A DNA stretch of 64,000 nt from Gordionus sp. m RMFG-2023 (lineage: Eukaryota > Nematomorpha > Gordioida > Chordodea > Parachordodidae): positions 15,911,561-15,975,560 of the forward strand of contig NC_088775.1 of NCBI RefSeq assembly GCF_954871325.1. Direction: 5' to 3'. Each line of letters opens with the position of its first letter. Positions within the stretch are counted from its first letter, which is position 1. Under the pieces are notes generated by a model. The model searched no databases and was not told the origin of the DNA. It was given only the letters and a program-made list of their open reading frames with translations. Positions 35,901-50,900 of the stretch are shown here, piece after piece. A program made the translations under genes and the position numbers.

Positions 35901-38900
35901 TATTAAAAATATTTATATAAAATTAAATACTGCTCTAGTGTTGAGAGATTATTTAGTAAGACGAAACTTATACTTTCTGATCATCGCTCTAGGCTTGGGG
36001 ATGAGAGTAGAGAAATGATTTTTATTAAAATGCAAAAAAATAAATAATAAATGAATATTACCATAAATAGTTATTTTATTATAAAAATTAGTTTTTTTAC
36101 ACAATTTCTAATCAAAACTTACTACATTTAAATATTTATAAATTTTATGTATTATATACTCTGCTATTACATTATAAGCAAAAAATAAAACAAATTTATA
36201 ACTAATTTTTTTTTATAAAAAGTAACCAAAACTAATTTTAAATTATAGTAGCTAATAGCGCGCTACTTTTTTGACAAATAGCGATGGTATCGCGTTACTT
36301 TTAAAAGTAGGGTTCAACAACTCTGCGAGATAGATCATTTCACGAAACATTTCAATCATAAAACTCCATATGTCAAAGTGGTAATTTTTATTAACCCTTA
36401 ATTGCACAGGTGCAAAAAAATCACGCGTGGAAATGGGCGGAGCATCTTCAAACCCTAATTTATAAAAATTATATGGGTAATTCCATACCAAATCGATAAC
36501 TTTTCGGCCCGACCTTTTTAATTTCGATAAAATTTTGTATGCTGAGAGAATATCATTTGAAAGCATCGAATCCAAAATTTTAGCTTCCTAATACTCATAG
36601 TTCCTGAGATATCAATGGTCAAAAGTGAATAAGCTTTTTTTCGAAAAATACGATTTTTTGAAATTGAGATAAGTTAAAAAATATGATTTTAAAATTATAA
36701 GTTATATGTCATTTTGTAACTCTATTAAAGGCCTTTTATTAAATATTAAGGATTTTTTGAAATAATATTGTTGCGGTTTTTATTTACGTTATAAATTTTA
36801 AACATAAAAATTCCAGGTGTTTCGCTTTCCAAATTTTTTTGAATTTAATATTTTCTTATTCTCTAACCTTATATCTATTCATAAAAAAATTTAAACTTGG
36901 GAGAGCCATGGGTTTTTTAGTTATTACGATTTAAAAAATCAAAAAATAAATATTTTTTTCAAAAATAGATGGCGCTCCTTTATAAAATAACATGTTTTGT
37001 TATAATTATTATTTTTTTAAACTTTTTTTCATTTTTAAACATAAATAATAAGATTTTCCAGCATTAATATCATGAAATGAGATTATTTAGCTGCGGTTAT
37101 AATTATTTTTTTTTATAAAAAATTTTAATTTTCGAAAAATAATTTTGTAAATTTTGAAGATATAATAAAAAAATTAAAATTCATGAAAGATATTACCTAT
37201 TTTCGGGGTTTCATTAAATTTAGTTTTTTTGACGCCATGATAATTTCGTTTTGCGATAAATTATATGTACGCCCAGTAGCCGTTGATAGGCTAACTATTG
37301 TTAAAATATTATTTTTTGGTATGAAAAGGATATCTTGTGCAGCTGGATAAACAAAAGAATTTGCTGGTCCTTTAGGGTGAAGAAAATTAATTTTTACTTC
37401 ATCTCTAATTACATTCACTTCTTGTACAAATCCTAAAAACCAATCGTTTTCATATGCACATGTTACATATCCTCTAATCTCATCGATTAACAGATCCTCA
37501 ATCAAAGGGTCCTCACGTGGATATACTATATTCTCCACAATAAATGTCAGCGAATTAGAATATAGTTTAGTGTTGAGTTTAGTTAAGCCAATCGGAAACA
37601 CTGCATGAATTTTTTGTGTCCTGGGTGTTAAGATAGATTTACTAAATCTCTCATTTAGCCTTATCTCTTCTTCCTCATATTCTAGTATAGTAGCATAAGA
37701 AAAATTTATACCTTTTATATCTCTTCCGCTTATTTGATCAGTATAAGGTCTTTGTAAGCTTGCTTTGGCAACTAACCGTTTTACTGTGCCGCCTATGCCG
37801 TCTCAGGCACTTTTACCATGTGCCGTAGGAAAAAAATGCCATTCTGCTTAGAGATCAAAATCGATTTCATGGTAGCAAACATTGATGAAGTTTTTCCTAT
37901 TTTTATATTGCGCTGCTGAACCATCAGAAAAGTAGTGATTTTTTTCTGGTGGAGTGTCGAATTTGTTTTTTAAAAAATGAATCAAATGCGATTGGAATAA
38001 ATGGAAATGAAACAGTATTATGAATTAAGGATTCCGATATTACCACAAAACTTAGATTGTTTATTTGATCTCTTATTTTATGATAAATTGAGAATGGATG
38101 CAACGTAACTTGCGAAGTTGTACAATGATAACCCTGAACTTCGTCTTGGACAATAAAGGAATAATTTCCTGAAAAGTCACTAATAATTAGATAGTGATTA
38201 TTTTCTAAACTATTTTTAATGTGAAATGAACTTTGTTGTTCATAAATAAATGAATGGCGTATGAGAATATTCATTTTATCGCAAAAATAAATAATAAATT
38301 CGTCTGAAGATTGAGAAATAATCTCCAGAGTTGTTTTATCTACCGAAACCCACTGTTTAAACGTAACAAGTATAAATAATTTTTGATGCGTTTTTTTAAG
38401 AGTGCCGAGCCAGGACATTCGTTGCAGTCACCAAAATAACAGGTGGGTAACGGGGGATTGCAAATCATTCTGCCTATAACATCTCTATAAGTTGTTAATA
38501 TATCCTCACAATTTTTAGTCAATGTTGCTAATTCACAGCCTAAAATCATAAGTTTAATATTCTGGTGTATGCTACAAACGCATACACTATGTATTCCGCT
38601 AGCCCTTGCTAATATACAATTTTTTGGTCTTAAGCTAGCAAATTTCGAAAATCCAATTTTTAAGTTTGAATTACTCGCCTTAAAATGATTATATAATTCT
38701 TTCACATTATTAAGAACTAACCCTTTTTGAGCGTTCACTCGTTCCCCCTTTTCAATGATAGATATGCAATCTTTTTTTCCTGGTAATACCCTACTAACTT
38801 CATCACTGCAATTTTTTTTTAACAATATCAACTTTTTGATTGAGATATTTTGCAAAAATGATTTTGGAATTATATGCCATATGATATGTAGCGTTGAATG

Positions 38901-41900
38901 TCTTTTTATTTTATTTGCGCTCCAATTAGGAGGCAGAATGGTCAGCAATTGATATTTTTTATTATTAGATAAATTAGGATATTGTAATTTCATGTTATTG
39001 AGTATATTATTATTATCTTTTGTATCCGATTCTGGATTGTTAATTATTATATCTGAAATAGCTTTTGATATTTTTGTTACCTTTTTTTTGGATAATTTTT
39101 TTCGGTTAGTTTTTTTTCTTAATAAGAGATATTCCAATATCGTTTTAAGTTATATTAATTGTATCTATTGATGTTGATGCTGTGTTGATATTATTTACAT
39201 ATTAGCTATCAGAATATTTATATTTTCAATATTCTTTTGTGATAACCGTTTACGACATTTATCACAAATATAATGTTCCGCCTCAATGTTTGGATATTGT
39301 GTCATCCACGTCATGACTTTACGCAGGTTCTTTTTATAATTAAAGTGTTTAGATTTTTTTAAAAGGATTTACGCATTTATATTTATACATTATAAATAAT
39401 TTTAAGAAGAAAAATAATTAATATCAAAATATTTGTAAAATAAAATTAATTAATTTTAGGGCAGGTGCATGAAAACTTGCTTTTATCTTTCAACAATTAA
39501 TTATTATATTTTCTTGTAGGAGATATAGGAATTTTAACCATCTTTTTAGGAAATTTAATCATTTATTATAAAAACTAATTTTACAAGTTATCAATATAGC
39601 TATAATAATAAGTAAGCCTATCAAACGATCTACATAATATTTTTCCCTGATATTAATGCTGGAAAATCATATTATTCATGTTTAAAAATGAAAAAAGGTT
39701 AAAAATAATAATTATAACCAAACACGTTATTTTGTAAAGGAGCGCCATCTATTTTTGAAAAAAATATTTATTTTTTGATTTTTTAAATCGTAATAATTAA
39801 AAAACCCATGGCTGTCCCAATTTAAATTTTTTTTATGAATAGATATAAGGTTAGAGAATAAAAAAATATTAAATTCAAAAAATTTTGGAAAGCGAAACAC
39901 CTGGAGTTTTCGTGTTTAAAATTTATAACGTAAATAAAAACCGCAACAATATTATTTCAAAAAAATCCTTAATATTTAATAAAAGGCCTTTAATATAGTC
40001 ACAAAATGACATATAACTTATATTTTTAAAATCATTATTTTTTAACTTATCTCAATTTCAAAAAATCGTATTTTTCGAAAAAAAGCTTATTCACTTTTGA
40101 CCATTGATATCTCTGGAGCTATGAGTACTAGGAAGCTAAAATTTTGGATTCGATGCTTTCAAATGATATTCTCTCAGCTTACAAAATTTTATCGAAATTA
40201 AAAAGGTCGGGCCGAAAAGTTATCGATTTGGTATGGAATTACCTATATATTAAAATTAAATTAATTTGTAAGCTTTCACATTTTAAAAATATATAAAATA
40301 AACTATGAGTTAATGATTTTAACTGTTATTTTTTCATTATTACAGCAAGGAGTAAAAAAAGTGACATATTTTAAAATGTCGCAATGTGATATAAAAAATA
40401 TTTATAAATAAAATTGATGATGTAGAATATTTATTAAAGAAATATTAATATGATATAACTTTTAATAAATAAAAATGATATATAAAGTGTTTATTTATGC
40501 TTAATATATCAATGCCAAAGAAAAAAAAACTAGATAGATGAACAGGTGGGGCATATGTGACCCCAAGCTTCAAAAAACCCTAACTCTTGAACTACTGAAA
40601 AAAATCAAAATTAATTTTGCACACATGTACTTTATCTAAAAATGTTAAGCTACTAAAAGATTCAGACAAAAATATCGAAAGAATTTAAAGTAATAACGTT
40701 TTTAAAATGACTGGGGTCTGCAAAGTCCTACCTGTGCAATGGAAGACTTAAAAAAGGACTCAATTAAATGATCCACTAACAAAATATTAAGCATTTATGG
40801 GTCATTCCATGTCAAATCGATCTATATTACATGATACTCAGCAGACTCTTTTCAACTTTGATGAAATTTGCATATGCATTAAGATTCTTGTAAACTATAC
40901 TTGGGCAACATTTTAGCATTCTAGTATTTATACTTTTGAAGATATATACAGTCGAAGCATGAAATATAGCCTTTTTGCGAGAGTCTATATTTATTAATTA
41001 ATGATTGATTAAAAATTATGCGAAATCAATCTAGTATTAAAATAAAGAATACACTTTTTATCTTCAGAAGATGTAAGTAAAAAAATTAAAAATTATTTCT
41101 AAAAATTTCTAAGACCTCTTATTCCCAGGATAAAATTTTAAATCCTGATAACAAAAATTGGGTAAAATCGATTTTTATGAAACTTTAGATAAACATTAGT
41201 ATTATTAGTCTATATGAAAAATTTAGAGTGGAGCCGATAATACTTCAAAAGCAAAATCGATAAAAACCAGTAAAAAATGAAAAATATTGTTTTTATACTA
41301 TAGATGACGTTTAATTTTTATAAGCCTAAATGTATTTTGATGATTATTTCTATACTAGCTGATAGCCCGTCAAGAATGACGGGGAATCAGAATTTTCTTA
41401 TTTATTTAATGATGGATGAATAATAAATTTTCCTATTTTTACACAAAACTCATCTAGCAAGAATATATTTTTTATATTATATACAAATAAAAATGAATAA
41501 AAGTTTAGTTTATAAGATTTTTTATTGTGCACATAAATTAAAATACTAACCATATAGTTCATAATCATAATTCATAAAAAAGAATGGAAAATTTTAGAAT
41601 AACTCCTCATCTAAATAAATATAAATTTCTGAATCACATCTCATAAGATAAGAAAATTTCTGATTCATTCATCATCAAATAAAGGTAAAATTTATTATTC
41701 CCCTCATTAAATAAAAAAGAAAAGCTGATTCCCCGTCATTCATGTTTGATAACGGGTTCTTAAAAAAATCCCTAAAATATATGTAAAAGGAAAGGTCACA
41801 ACAGTCATTATTTTTTTTTGTTATTTACCCTAAAATAAAAATGGATTAATATTTCTTCCATATATACACTTCAATGGCTTCCTTTATTTTCTTGTGTACA

Positions 41901-44900
41901 ACAATTTCTTGAATCGAGTAACTATCAGAAATTTTTTGCAAATGATTTAAATAAGGCATATCTGTGGTTTGATTATTCCTTTAAGTTCAAATAAAGTCAG
42001 ATGGAAAATGAAATAATTCAGTTATTGAAATTAGAGACCTTCACGGGCCTTGGTTTATTCATCAGCCTCCAGCCCAGGTCAGCAGTAAAAATAATTTGCA
42101 GGCCCAGTCCATATTTAATAAAATGTTCAATTCCAAGCTCATCATAAGTTTCAAAAATTTTGCCCAAGCTCATATCCAAAATTTAATTTATTGTTTTAAA
42201 TGAATAAATAAACAATATTTAAGTGTATTTAGGCAATCACTTTGTTTGCAATACTGATATTTATTATTATTAGAAGAAAAAAATGTAATATATTTTTAAG
42301 TTAAATAATAACAGTTTGATAGGCTAAATTTAAATGAAATTTTTTAGGCTTTTTATCAAAAACCCTGTCCTGCAGGCACGTTAGTAAATATATTATACCT
42401 GACATCCCTCATTAAAATATTTTGTCACCTGTTAAATATGGATTTATATATACAATTATTTTATTTATACGTTGTTGTGTAGCATAAATTGTGATGTCTC
42501 ATTCATTCATTAACATTGATTATATAACACTACCATTTTATTAACTGAATGAGATTATTTCTTTCACGTGATGTATATTAATAATTTGATTCACTAAAAT
42601 TGAATTCGAAAAAGTATTTATAGAGATAATTTTTTAGTTAGATAGTTGCATTCATTATGAAATAAATAAAATAATTAAAATTTCCTTTGTTTTTTTTTGA
42701 TATTGATGATGGACGAAAGTATATCTAGAAAACTTTATGGCATACTTCATGGTTGCAGCGGTGGGATAAATAATTTATTGGAATCATTCATGGAATAAGA
42801 ATAATAATCATAATTTGAGATATAGAATCAGAATATTTTGAATTATAGCGTTTTATATAATAATTTTTTATTTAATATTAAATTTCAATTATTTTAAATT
42901 TTACTCCTTTATTTTTCAATTTAAACAATTTTTTCATATCATAATTTATCTTCAAATTGTTCTTTGCAAAAAATTTTTTATTTCACCTTCCATTTTTAAC
43001 ATATGGTTTCCATATCATATTTTTTTAACATCAAGATATTTCACTTTTACCTTGCCTCTCTGCCACCATGAAGTTTTCTAAGTTTGATGTACTTTCGTAC
43101 ATCATCAATATAAAAAAGAAACACAAAGGAAATTTTCTAATTTTAATAATTTTATTTATTTCACAATGAATGCAACTATCTAACTAAAAAATTATCTCTA
43201 TAAATACTTTTTCGAATTCAGTTTAGTGAATCAAATTATTAATATACATCACGTGAAAGAGATAATATCATTAAGTTAATATAATGGTTGTGTTAATTTA
43301 ATATGTTAATGAATGAATGAGACATATCACAATTTATGCTACACAACAACTAGTATAAATAAAATAATTATACATATAAATCCATATTTAACATGAGTTA
43401 GAGATTATTCTATCCGCATTTTTGTCAAAAATATTAAGAGTTTTTTTAACTGATTGTATGGTTTTATATAAAGATCCTGATATTACTGGTTCAAAAAACA
43501 AAAAATTAAAAAGAATATTTTTTATTATAATTTAAAGAAAAATAATATTACCATAATTTTTATTCATTCCATTAAAATATATCAAAATTTTTCAAATAAA
43601 TAGTAATTATTATTTTATAAAATTTTTGGATTTAAAGAGAAGTTGTTTGGAGAATAGAATGATATTTCTTAAAATAATAAAAATAAAATTTGGTATTTAT
43701 TCTATCTCCAGTTTTAGAATAATAATAAAGATGATTTTTTAAGAAATATATCATGGTATTTTATATAATTAAGTTATGAGGAACTAATAAATATACACAT
43801 TAATTTCATATAAAACCTTCTCTTATCTCAAAAAATCTTTTATATGCATTTAAGACCTTCATAAATACTCTTTTAAACAAAAGCCTCCTAACACAGATTT
43901 GAATCAAATATGAGGTCAACTTGATTGTGTCACAAAAACAATGTGGTGGTATTCATCCCATTGCAATTGGCTATTTAGAAGATTATTAGCAAAAATAATT
44001 GCTATGGGTAAAAATCCAGTCTTAATTTATTAGGAGTGAGTGTTAAGGAAGAGTGAAAATACCATGCCATTCGTATTATATTCAGAATCTTCTTCCTATT
44101 ATGTATATTATCAGTCTACTTTAAAAATGTTTTGATAACAAATTTCGACTCCTAAATTCCTAAAGACATACATGGTATTATGTGTTAAAACTGGTAGCTT
44201 GTCTTTTCCTTCACTGGGAAACACACAATTAAATGGTTTCCACCACCCAAAAGGGGGAATATCCAGTGCAGTGAATTTGCATCTACTGTTTGGCAGTAAA
44301 ATTTACTCTACTGTCAGGACCCATTTAATAAAAAAAAGGTTGATGGTAACTGATCCACTAATTGACAGTAATTTACCCTACTGTCAGGGCCCAACAGTAA
44401 TTTACGTAGATTATTGGTATGAATAGAGAAATAAGAAAATGTATAATTAATAAATAGTGTGCTTATCTTATTAGAGTATTTGTTTCAATAGTTTAGTGAA
44501 TGATTATATGAATCCGTAATTGTAACAAAATATTAGATGGTAAATCTAGAAATAAAATTAATGTCGTGTATCATTGCATTTAATCATTAATAGTTTATCA
44601 TATTAAAAACACACAATTAAGTGCCACAACTCAAAAGGGGTCATATCTAATTTGCATCCACTGTTTAGCAGTAAAATTTACCCTATTGACTGGGCCCATT
44701 TAATTAAAGAAGGATGATGGTACCTGATTCACTAATTGACAGTAATTTTATCCTACTATGGGGGCACGACAGTAATTTAGATAGATTATTGGTAGGAATA
44801 GAGAAAGATTAAATGCACTGATATTCAAAAACACTAATCTATTGAAACAAATATTCTAAATAAATAAGCTCACTATTTATTAATTATATATTTTCTTATT

Positions 44901-47900
44901 TCTCAATTCTTACCAATAATCTATGTAAATTACTATTAGATCCTGACAGTAGAGTAAATTACTGTCAATTAGTGGATCAATCTTTCTTTAATTAAATGTG
45001 CCCTGACAATAGGGTAAATTTTACTGCCAAACAGTGAATGCAAATTCATTGCACTGGATATGCCCCCTTTTGGGAGGTGGAAACCACTTAATTGTGTTTT
45101 TAATATAATAAACTATTAATGATTAAATGCAATGATAACCACATTAATTTTCACAGAATAACTAATTAAATTTTTTTATAATCATTCATTAATGTTATTT
45201 CTAGATTTACCATCAAATATTTTGTTACAATTATGGATTCATATAATCAATCAAAAATTCACTAATCTATTGAAACAAATACTTTAAAGAGATAAGCACA
45301 CTATTTATTAATTATATATTTTCTTATTCTTACCAATAATCTATGTAAATTACTGTCAATTAATGGATCTCATCCTCTAATAAAATGGGCATTATAGTAG
45401 GGTAAATTTTACTGCCAAACAGTGGATGCAAATTCACTGCACTGGATATGCCCTCTTTTAAGTGGTGGTAGCCACTAATTGTGTGTTTTTAATATGATAA
45501 ACTATTAATAATTAAATATGATATACCACATTATTTTCACAGAATAACTAATTAAATTTTTACATTAAATATTAACAGTTGTGCTTTTAAATGTTCCATC
45601 ATGTTTATTCTGAAATCTGGAAATTATATAAGTATCATAATAATATATTCATAGAGTTTTTCATATGATTTATAAATAGAACTGGTAGCTAAATTGAATG
45701 AGTGTTGAGTTGGGTTAGGTGATTACTATTGGGCCGATTATGCTATAATAATTTTTATTGGACAAATATGTTTTAAAATAATACTATTGGCTAAATTTGA
45801 TTAACGTTTTTTGAGGATTAATATAATAATAATAATTTTCCTACGACATTCCTATTCAACAGAACTACATTTTTTATACTATGTATAATAAATTTTATTA
45901 TGAATTTATTTAAAAATATATGAATCTTTCAAATAGTCCAGCCATCTGTTTCTATTTATTAGAAAATGATAAATGTTTGAATTTATCTTTAAGATGTACT
46001 AATATATCATCTATATTTTGTTTTGAATCCAATGCTGTCTTCGCAATATTTAATCTTGTTGCAATGGTTCTTGATATTTTATCAAATTTTTTTGGAGATA
46101 TTGTTTTTCCGATAGCCTCCTTTTTTGATGGGAGATTCTCCAAATTCATTATTTGTTGTGTTGATTGATTCAATAATATACACACCTATGACAACAGTTT
46201 TAGTTTTTACGACCTTTAATCGGCAGCTATTGCCATATATAGTGTTGTTAATTGGTTGGTTGTGTAAAACCCAGAGCCAGGGTTTGGGTCTAAAAAATCG
46301 ACCAAATAAGCTCTGAGCACAAACCTGGGTCGTGTTGTGAAGATTTTATAAACATGTAGATAATTAAAATATTTTTTTATTGTAATAATAATAATCACTG
46401 ATATAAGGTGGGGCGGGTCTAGGTCTTGGGGGGGGGGTCAGGAATATTTTTATCTACACAAAATATAGATATGGGTATCAAATAAAATATAATTTCAATA
46501 TCTTTAGATTGAGAGTATTCATTTTTTGTCTTAATGGGTATGATCTGGTCTGGGGGGTGGATGGAGGGGGGGGGGGGTGTAAAAAATATTTTTATTTTAT
46601 ATGGGTATCAAATAAAAGGTAATGAAAATATTATTTTTATTGTAATAATAATAATCACTCATAGAGGGCGGGTCTAGGTCTTGGGGGGTCAGGAATATTT
46701 TTATCAAAACAAAATATCGATATGGGTATCAAATAAAATCTAAATATCTTTAGATTGAAAGTATTCATTTTTTATCTTAATGGGTATGATCTGGTCTGGG
46801 GGGTGGATGAAGGAGGGGGGGAGGGGGGTGTAAAAAATATTTTTTTTAAAATATGGGTATCAAATTAAAATATTTTTTATTGTAATAATAATGATCACTC
46901 ATAGAGGGCGGGTATAGGTCTTGGGGGTCAGGTATATTTTTATCAACACAAAATATCGATATGGGTAGTGTTGTTAATTGGTTGGTTGTGTAAATCACAG
47001 ACCCGGGGTTTGGGTCTAATAAAATCACTGCAATCTACATAGCAATATTTATATAAGAAATAAGCCAGCGTTAACTCGAACCCCAAGCACAGACTCGGGG
47101 TCCAGATAAATAATGTTGTTTCAAATATTTTAAATAAAAATTATTTATCAATAGTATCGAACTTAATAGGAAAATCCTGCAAGCAACTCAGTTTATGAAT
47201 GCAAATTTTTTAATCGGGACCACTTATAGGGCTTGGAAATAATTAAAATGAATTATTATGTAAGTTTGCTGAAATCCCCTATTTTCTTATGTGATAAAAA
47301 AATTAAATTATATATTTGTACATGATTTTAAAATCTAAAATATATATGTGATATTAACGCGTGGATTGGCGTCTCTAGTTTCTATAAATATAATCAAATA
47401 TTTTTATTTTACATAAAAAATTCAACATAAAATTGATTAATTTAGATATATTTAAAAATATTTCCGTCAACATTCTCTTGGAAACAGTTATAATTATAAA
47501 TTTGATGAAAATTAATTTCCATTTTTTTAGATTTTGGAAAAAAAGGAAGCTTATAAAAAATTTTCAAAAACACATTTGATTTCAATTTTAATTTTATTCG
47601 TAAATATAGTGTTGTTAATTTGCTTGGTCGTAAAATTTACGACCCTTTTATGTGCTCAGGCCGACCCGGGGTTCAGACCCACCTATAAATTACACCTGGG
47701 GTTCGGATAAATGAAAAGTAAAAAAAATATCATTTTTTAATCTTAAATTAAATCTTATTCTTATCTTATACATTCTAAATTACTAAAGCTTTTAATCTCA
47801 TTTTCTTACAATTTAAACGATTTTTTAAATTTGGAGACTTTCTTTTGATCAAAAATTTTTTTGGTAAAATAAAAATATCAGTAAATATTCAAATAAAGTA

Positions 47901-50900
47901 ATTCATGCATGACTGGAAAAAAAAAGTAAAATTTAATTTTAATACATATTTATTGTAATTAAATATGGACATAAAATAAAAATTAAACGTCATTCATGCA
48001 TGTAATAGATGTAAATTTATAATTTGTGATGAAATGGCCAAGTCATGATGCGTTTTTTATATATTTTTTATGTTTAAATTATTATTTTTTAGTTATTTAC
48101 TTATAAAAAATTTTTTAAAAAATAATAATTTTTAAAGTTATATTCCCAATATATATATGATAATTTTTAAAGGAATTTGAACTATCCAGGCTCATCAAGG
48201 GTTTTTAAGGTATAAGTAATAAATTTGGATTTTAAGTAGGTGTGTACCGAAATCACTTTTTGGAGGCATATCCGGTCCGATATTCCCGATATTAAATTGA
48301 TATCGGCCGATTACCGATCCGATATCATATCTAATTTTGTATTAAAGATAATGGTTTTAATTTGTATTTTACTTTTTATTAGGATAACATCTATAATTTA
48401 ATCATACCATAACTTATTAAATATATTATAATGATCAGTTATAGTTTATATTCAATTCTATTGCAATTCTAAAAGTATATAAAATATTTATGTTAAATCA
48501 CTTTTATATAATAAGTAACAACATTAATCTATATACATAATAAGTAATAAACAAATATATTATAAAATTTAAAAAATAATATTTAACATTAATATATCGA
48601 AGATTTCTTTTTAGAAATACCAAAATTTCCAATTTATCCGAAATCAGCCTGTGGCGATGCTAACTGTCAATATCACCAGCTTCACTAAAAACAAAGAGAT
48701 TATGGCACACTTTTATAAACAGAATGCGCAAAAGAATAACAATATGGCAGAATGTTTATTAATTAATTATCATTATTAAAAAAATTTATATTTAGATTTT
48801 ATTTATAAAAATAAATGATTTTAGATATAACTTTTTTTTTGTTTTTATCAAAAAACATTTTGCATATCATATTTGTAGTATTTTTGACATATATTTTGGT
48901 ATTATCGTTAACATTTATTAGAAGTAATTTTAGCCAAAAATTAAACCTTATTGTATTTATCATAAAATCTTATTTTTGTGTATGAAATTGCACAGAATAA
49001 TAAAAGAAACATTTTACAGAAATTCAAAAATATTAAATAAAATATTTACATAATAATATTTTTATTTTTTGTTAAGCTAATCTGAAGAAACATCTAAAGT
49101 CCGCGCACTCAACTATATTCACTGAATTATCACAAATTTCAACAAAAGATACGATGCCCGGGATTAGAAAGCCTCTAATACATGAGAATTTAAATATGAA
49201 CAAATATATATTAAACTTTTTAAAAAAAACAAATAGTCCACTAAGTTTAGTGGATAATGAATCTTTTAAAAAGATGATGTATTATGCAAATAGTCATCTC
49301 AAAATATGGTGTAGACAAACGTTATCCAAAAATTTAGATAAAATTTATGATATGCCCAAAATACAACTAATAAAATAATTTAATAATTTTAAAAATAAAT
49401 TTGCCTTAACAAGTGATATCTGGACTTCCCATAATGGTTCATCTTTCTGTTCATTAACACTTCACTAGTGTTGTTAAATGGCTGAGCCAAGCCGGCTTAG
49501 CCGAAAACTCAGCCAGTTTCTGAGCCAAAAATTCGGCTCAGGCTCAAGCCGGCTGGCTCAAGCCGATAGCTCAAGACGATGGCTCAAGCCGATAGCTCAA
49601 GCCGATAGCTCAAGCCGATGGCTCAAGCCGATAGCTCAAGCCGATAGCTCATGCCGATGGCTCAAGCCGATGGCTCAAGCCGATAGCTCATGCCGATGGC
49701 TCAAGCCGATAGCTCAAGCCGATGGCTCAAGCCGATAGCTCAAGCCGATGGCTCAAGCCGATAGCTCAAGCCGATGGCTCAAGCCGATAGCTCATGCCGA
49801 TGGCTCAAGCCGATAGCTCAAGCCGATGGCTCAAGCTGATAGCTCAAGCCGATAGCTCAAGCCGATAGCTCAAGCCGATGGCTCAAGCTGATAGCTCTAG
49901 CCGATGGCTCAAGCCGATAACTCTACCCGATGGCTCAAGCCGATAGCTATAGCCGATGGCTCAAACCGATTCAAGACTAATCCGGCTAGCCGTTTAACAA
50001 CGCTAACAAATAAATAAATTTCGAATCAAGGGTCGGCTTGAGCTAAGTCATGAGCTCACTCGAGCTAAATTTGACTCAAAAGGCCGGCTTAAGTCAATTT
50101 TAGACTCAAAAACTAGATGAGTTTTCAGCCGTTTACCAATATTAATCTTAAATAAATTTCGGCTTGAGCCAAAATGAAGATCATAATAACAATTAAAAAA
50201 GGTCTACGACACTTATTTCATCGGTATAGCAAACTTTTGTTTTTTTTCTACCGAAGTATAAAATATGATATTGCACGAAGTATATTAAAGATCTGCAAGA
50301 GTAGGCCCGGCCAGTACCTGGTCCGAACGGGCTTCGGCTTATATTTAAAAAAAAATCAGATTCGGGCTGGGACAGGCATAATATTTTTTTAAAAATTCGG
50401 GCCTGGTGGTGCTCAGTCAGGCCTGATAAATTTTTTTATCTAAATTTATCAACTTTATGTGATTTTGTTTCTAGAAGGAACAAAGGTTTGGACATCTATT
50501 AGCGAAATCATGAGGCTTAGCAAATATTTTTCCGGCTAAAATATTGAGTTTTTTATAAATCGGCTCAAAACGAGCCGTTTAACAACACTATATTTATAAT
50601 AAATCAGGCCAAGCTGGTAAATTTTTTATTAAATAATTTCGGGTTCGTGCCAGGTCGGCCAAATTTTATTAAAAAAAATTAGGGCTAGGCAGGGTTTCAA
50701 AAATAAGGCCGGATGCAGATCACTAAACTATATTCTAATTCCTGATGATATTAAATGTTAATTTAGACAAAACTCATTCACAAGTTTAATCATACACAAG
50801 TATTCATTTAAAAAAATTTTATATTTATTTTAAAAAAAATAAATAACATAAAAAAATAATATACCACCCGAGACGAGATTGGCAGCATCCGGAAATTTTA

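Larger units (their letters stand above)
36391..40751. mobile_element. Candidate TTAA-flanked element enclosing long-TIR copy 2
   Basis: Inverted ends are TTAACCCTTAATTGCACAGG and CCTGTGCAATGGAAGACTTAA; both finish in TTAA, the target of piggyBac-type elements. Only 84 bp and about 500 bp lie between these ends and the enclosed transposon. No transposase of its own is visible. The arms are short and diverged, so this is tentative. Confidence 0.35.

Noticed and set aside
38755-38952. Plus-strand frames over the long-TIR transposases (also 31897-32118)
   Set aside because: Antisense shadows of the minus-strand transposase.
47040-47110. tRNA-like stretch with CTCGAACCCCAAG
   Set aside because: No acceptor stem or anticodon arm can be folded. 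It is the subterminal motif of a hAT end.
49478-49738. Open frame encoding repeated AQADSSxRWLKPI peptides
   Set aside because: It is the 13-bp subterminal repeat read in one frame (39 bp equals 13 codons), not a gene.
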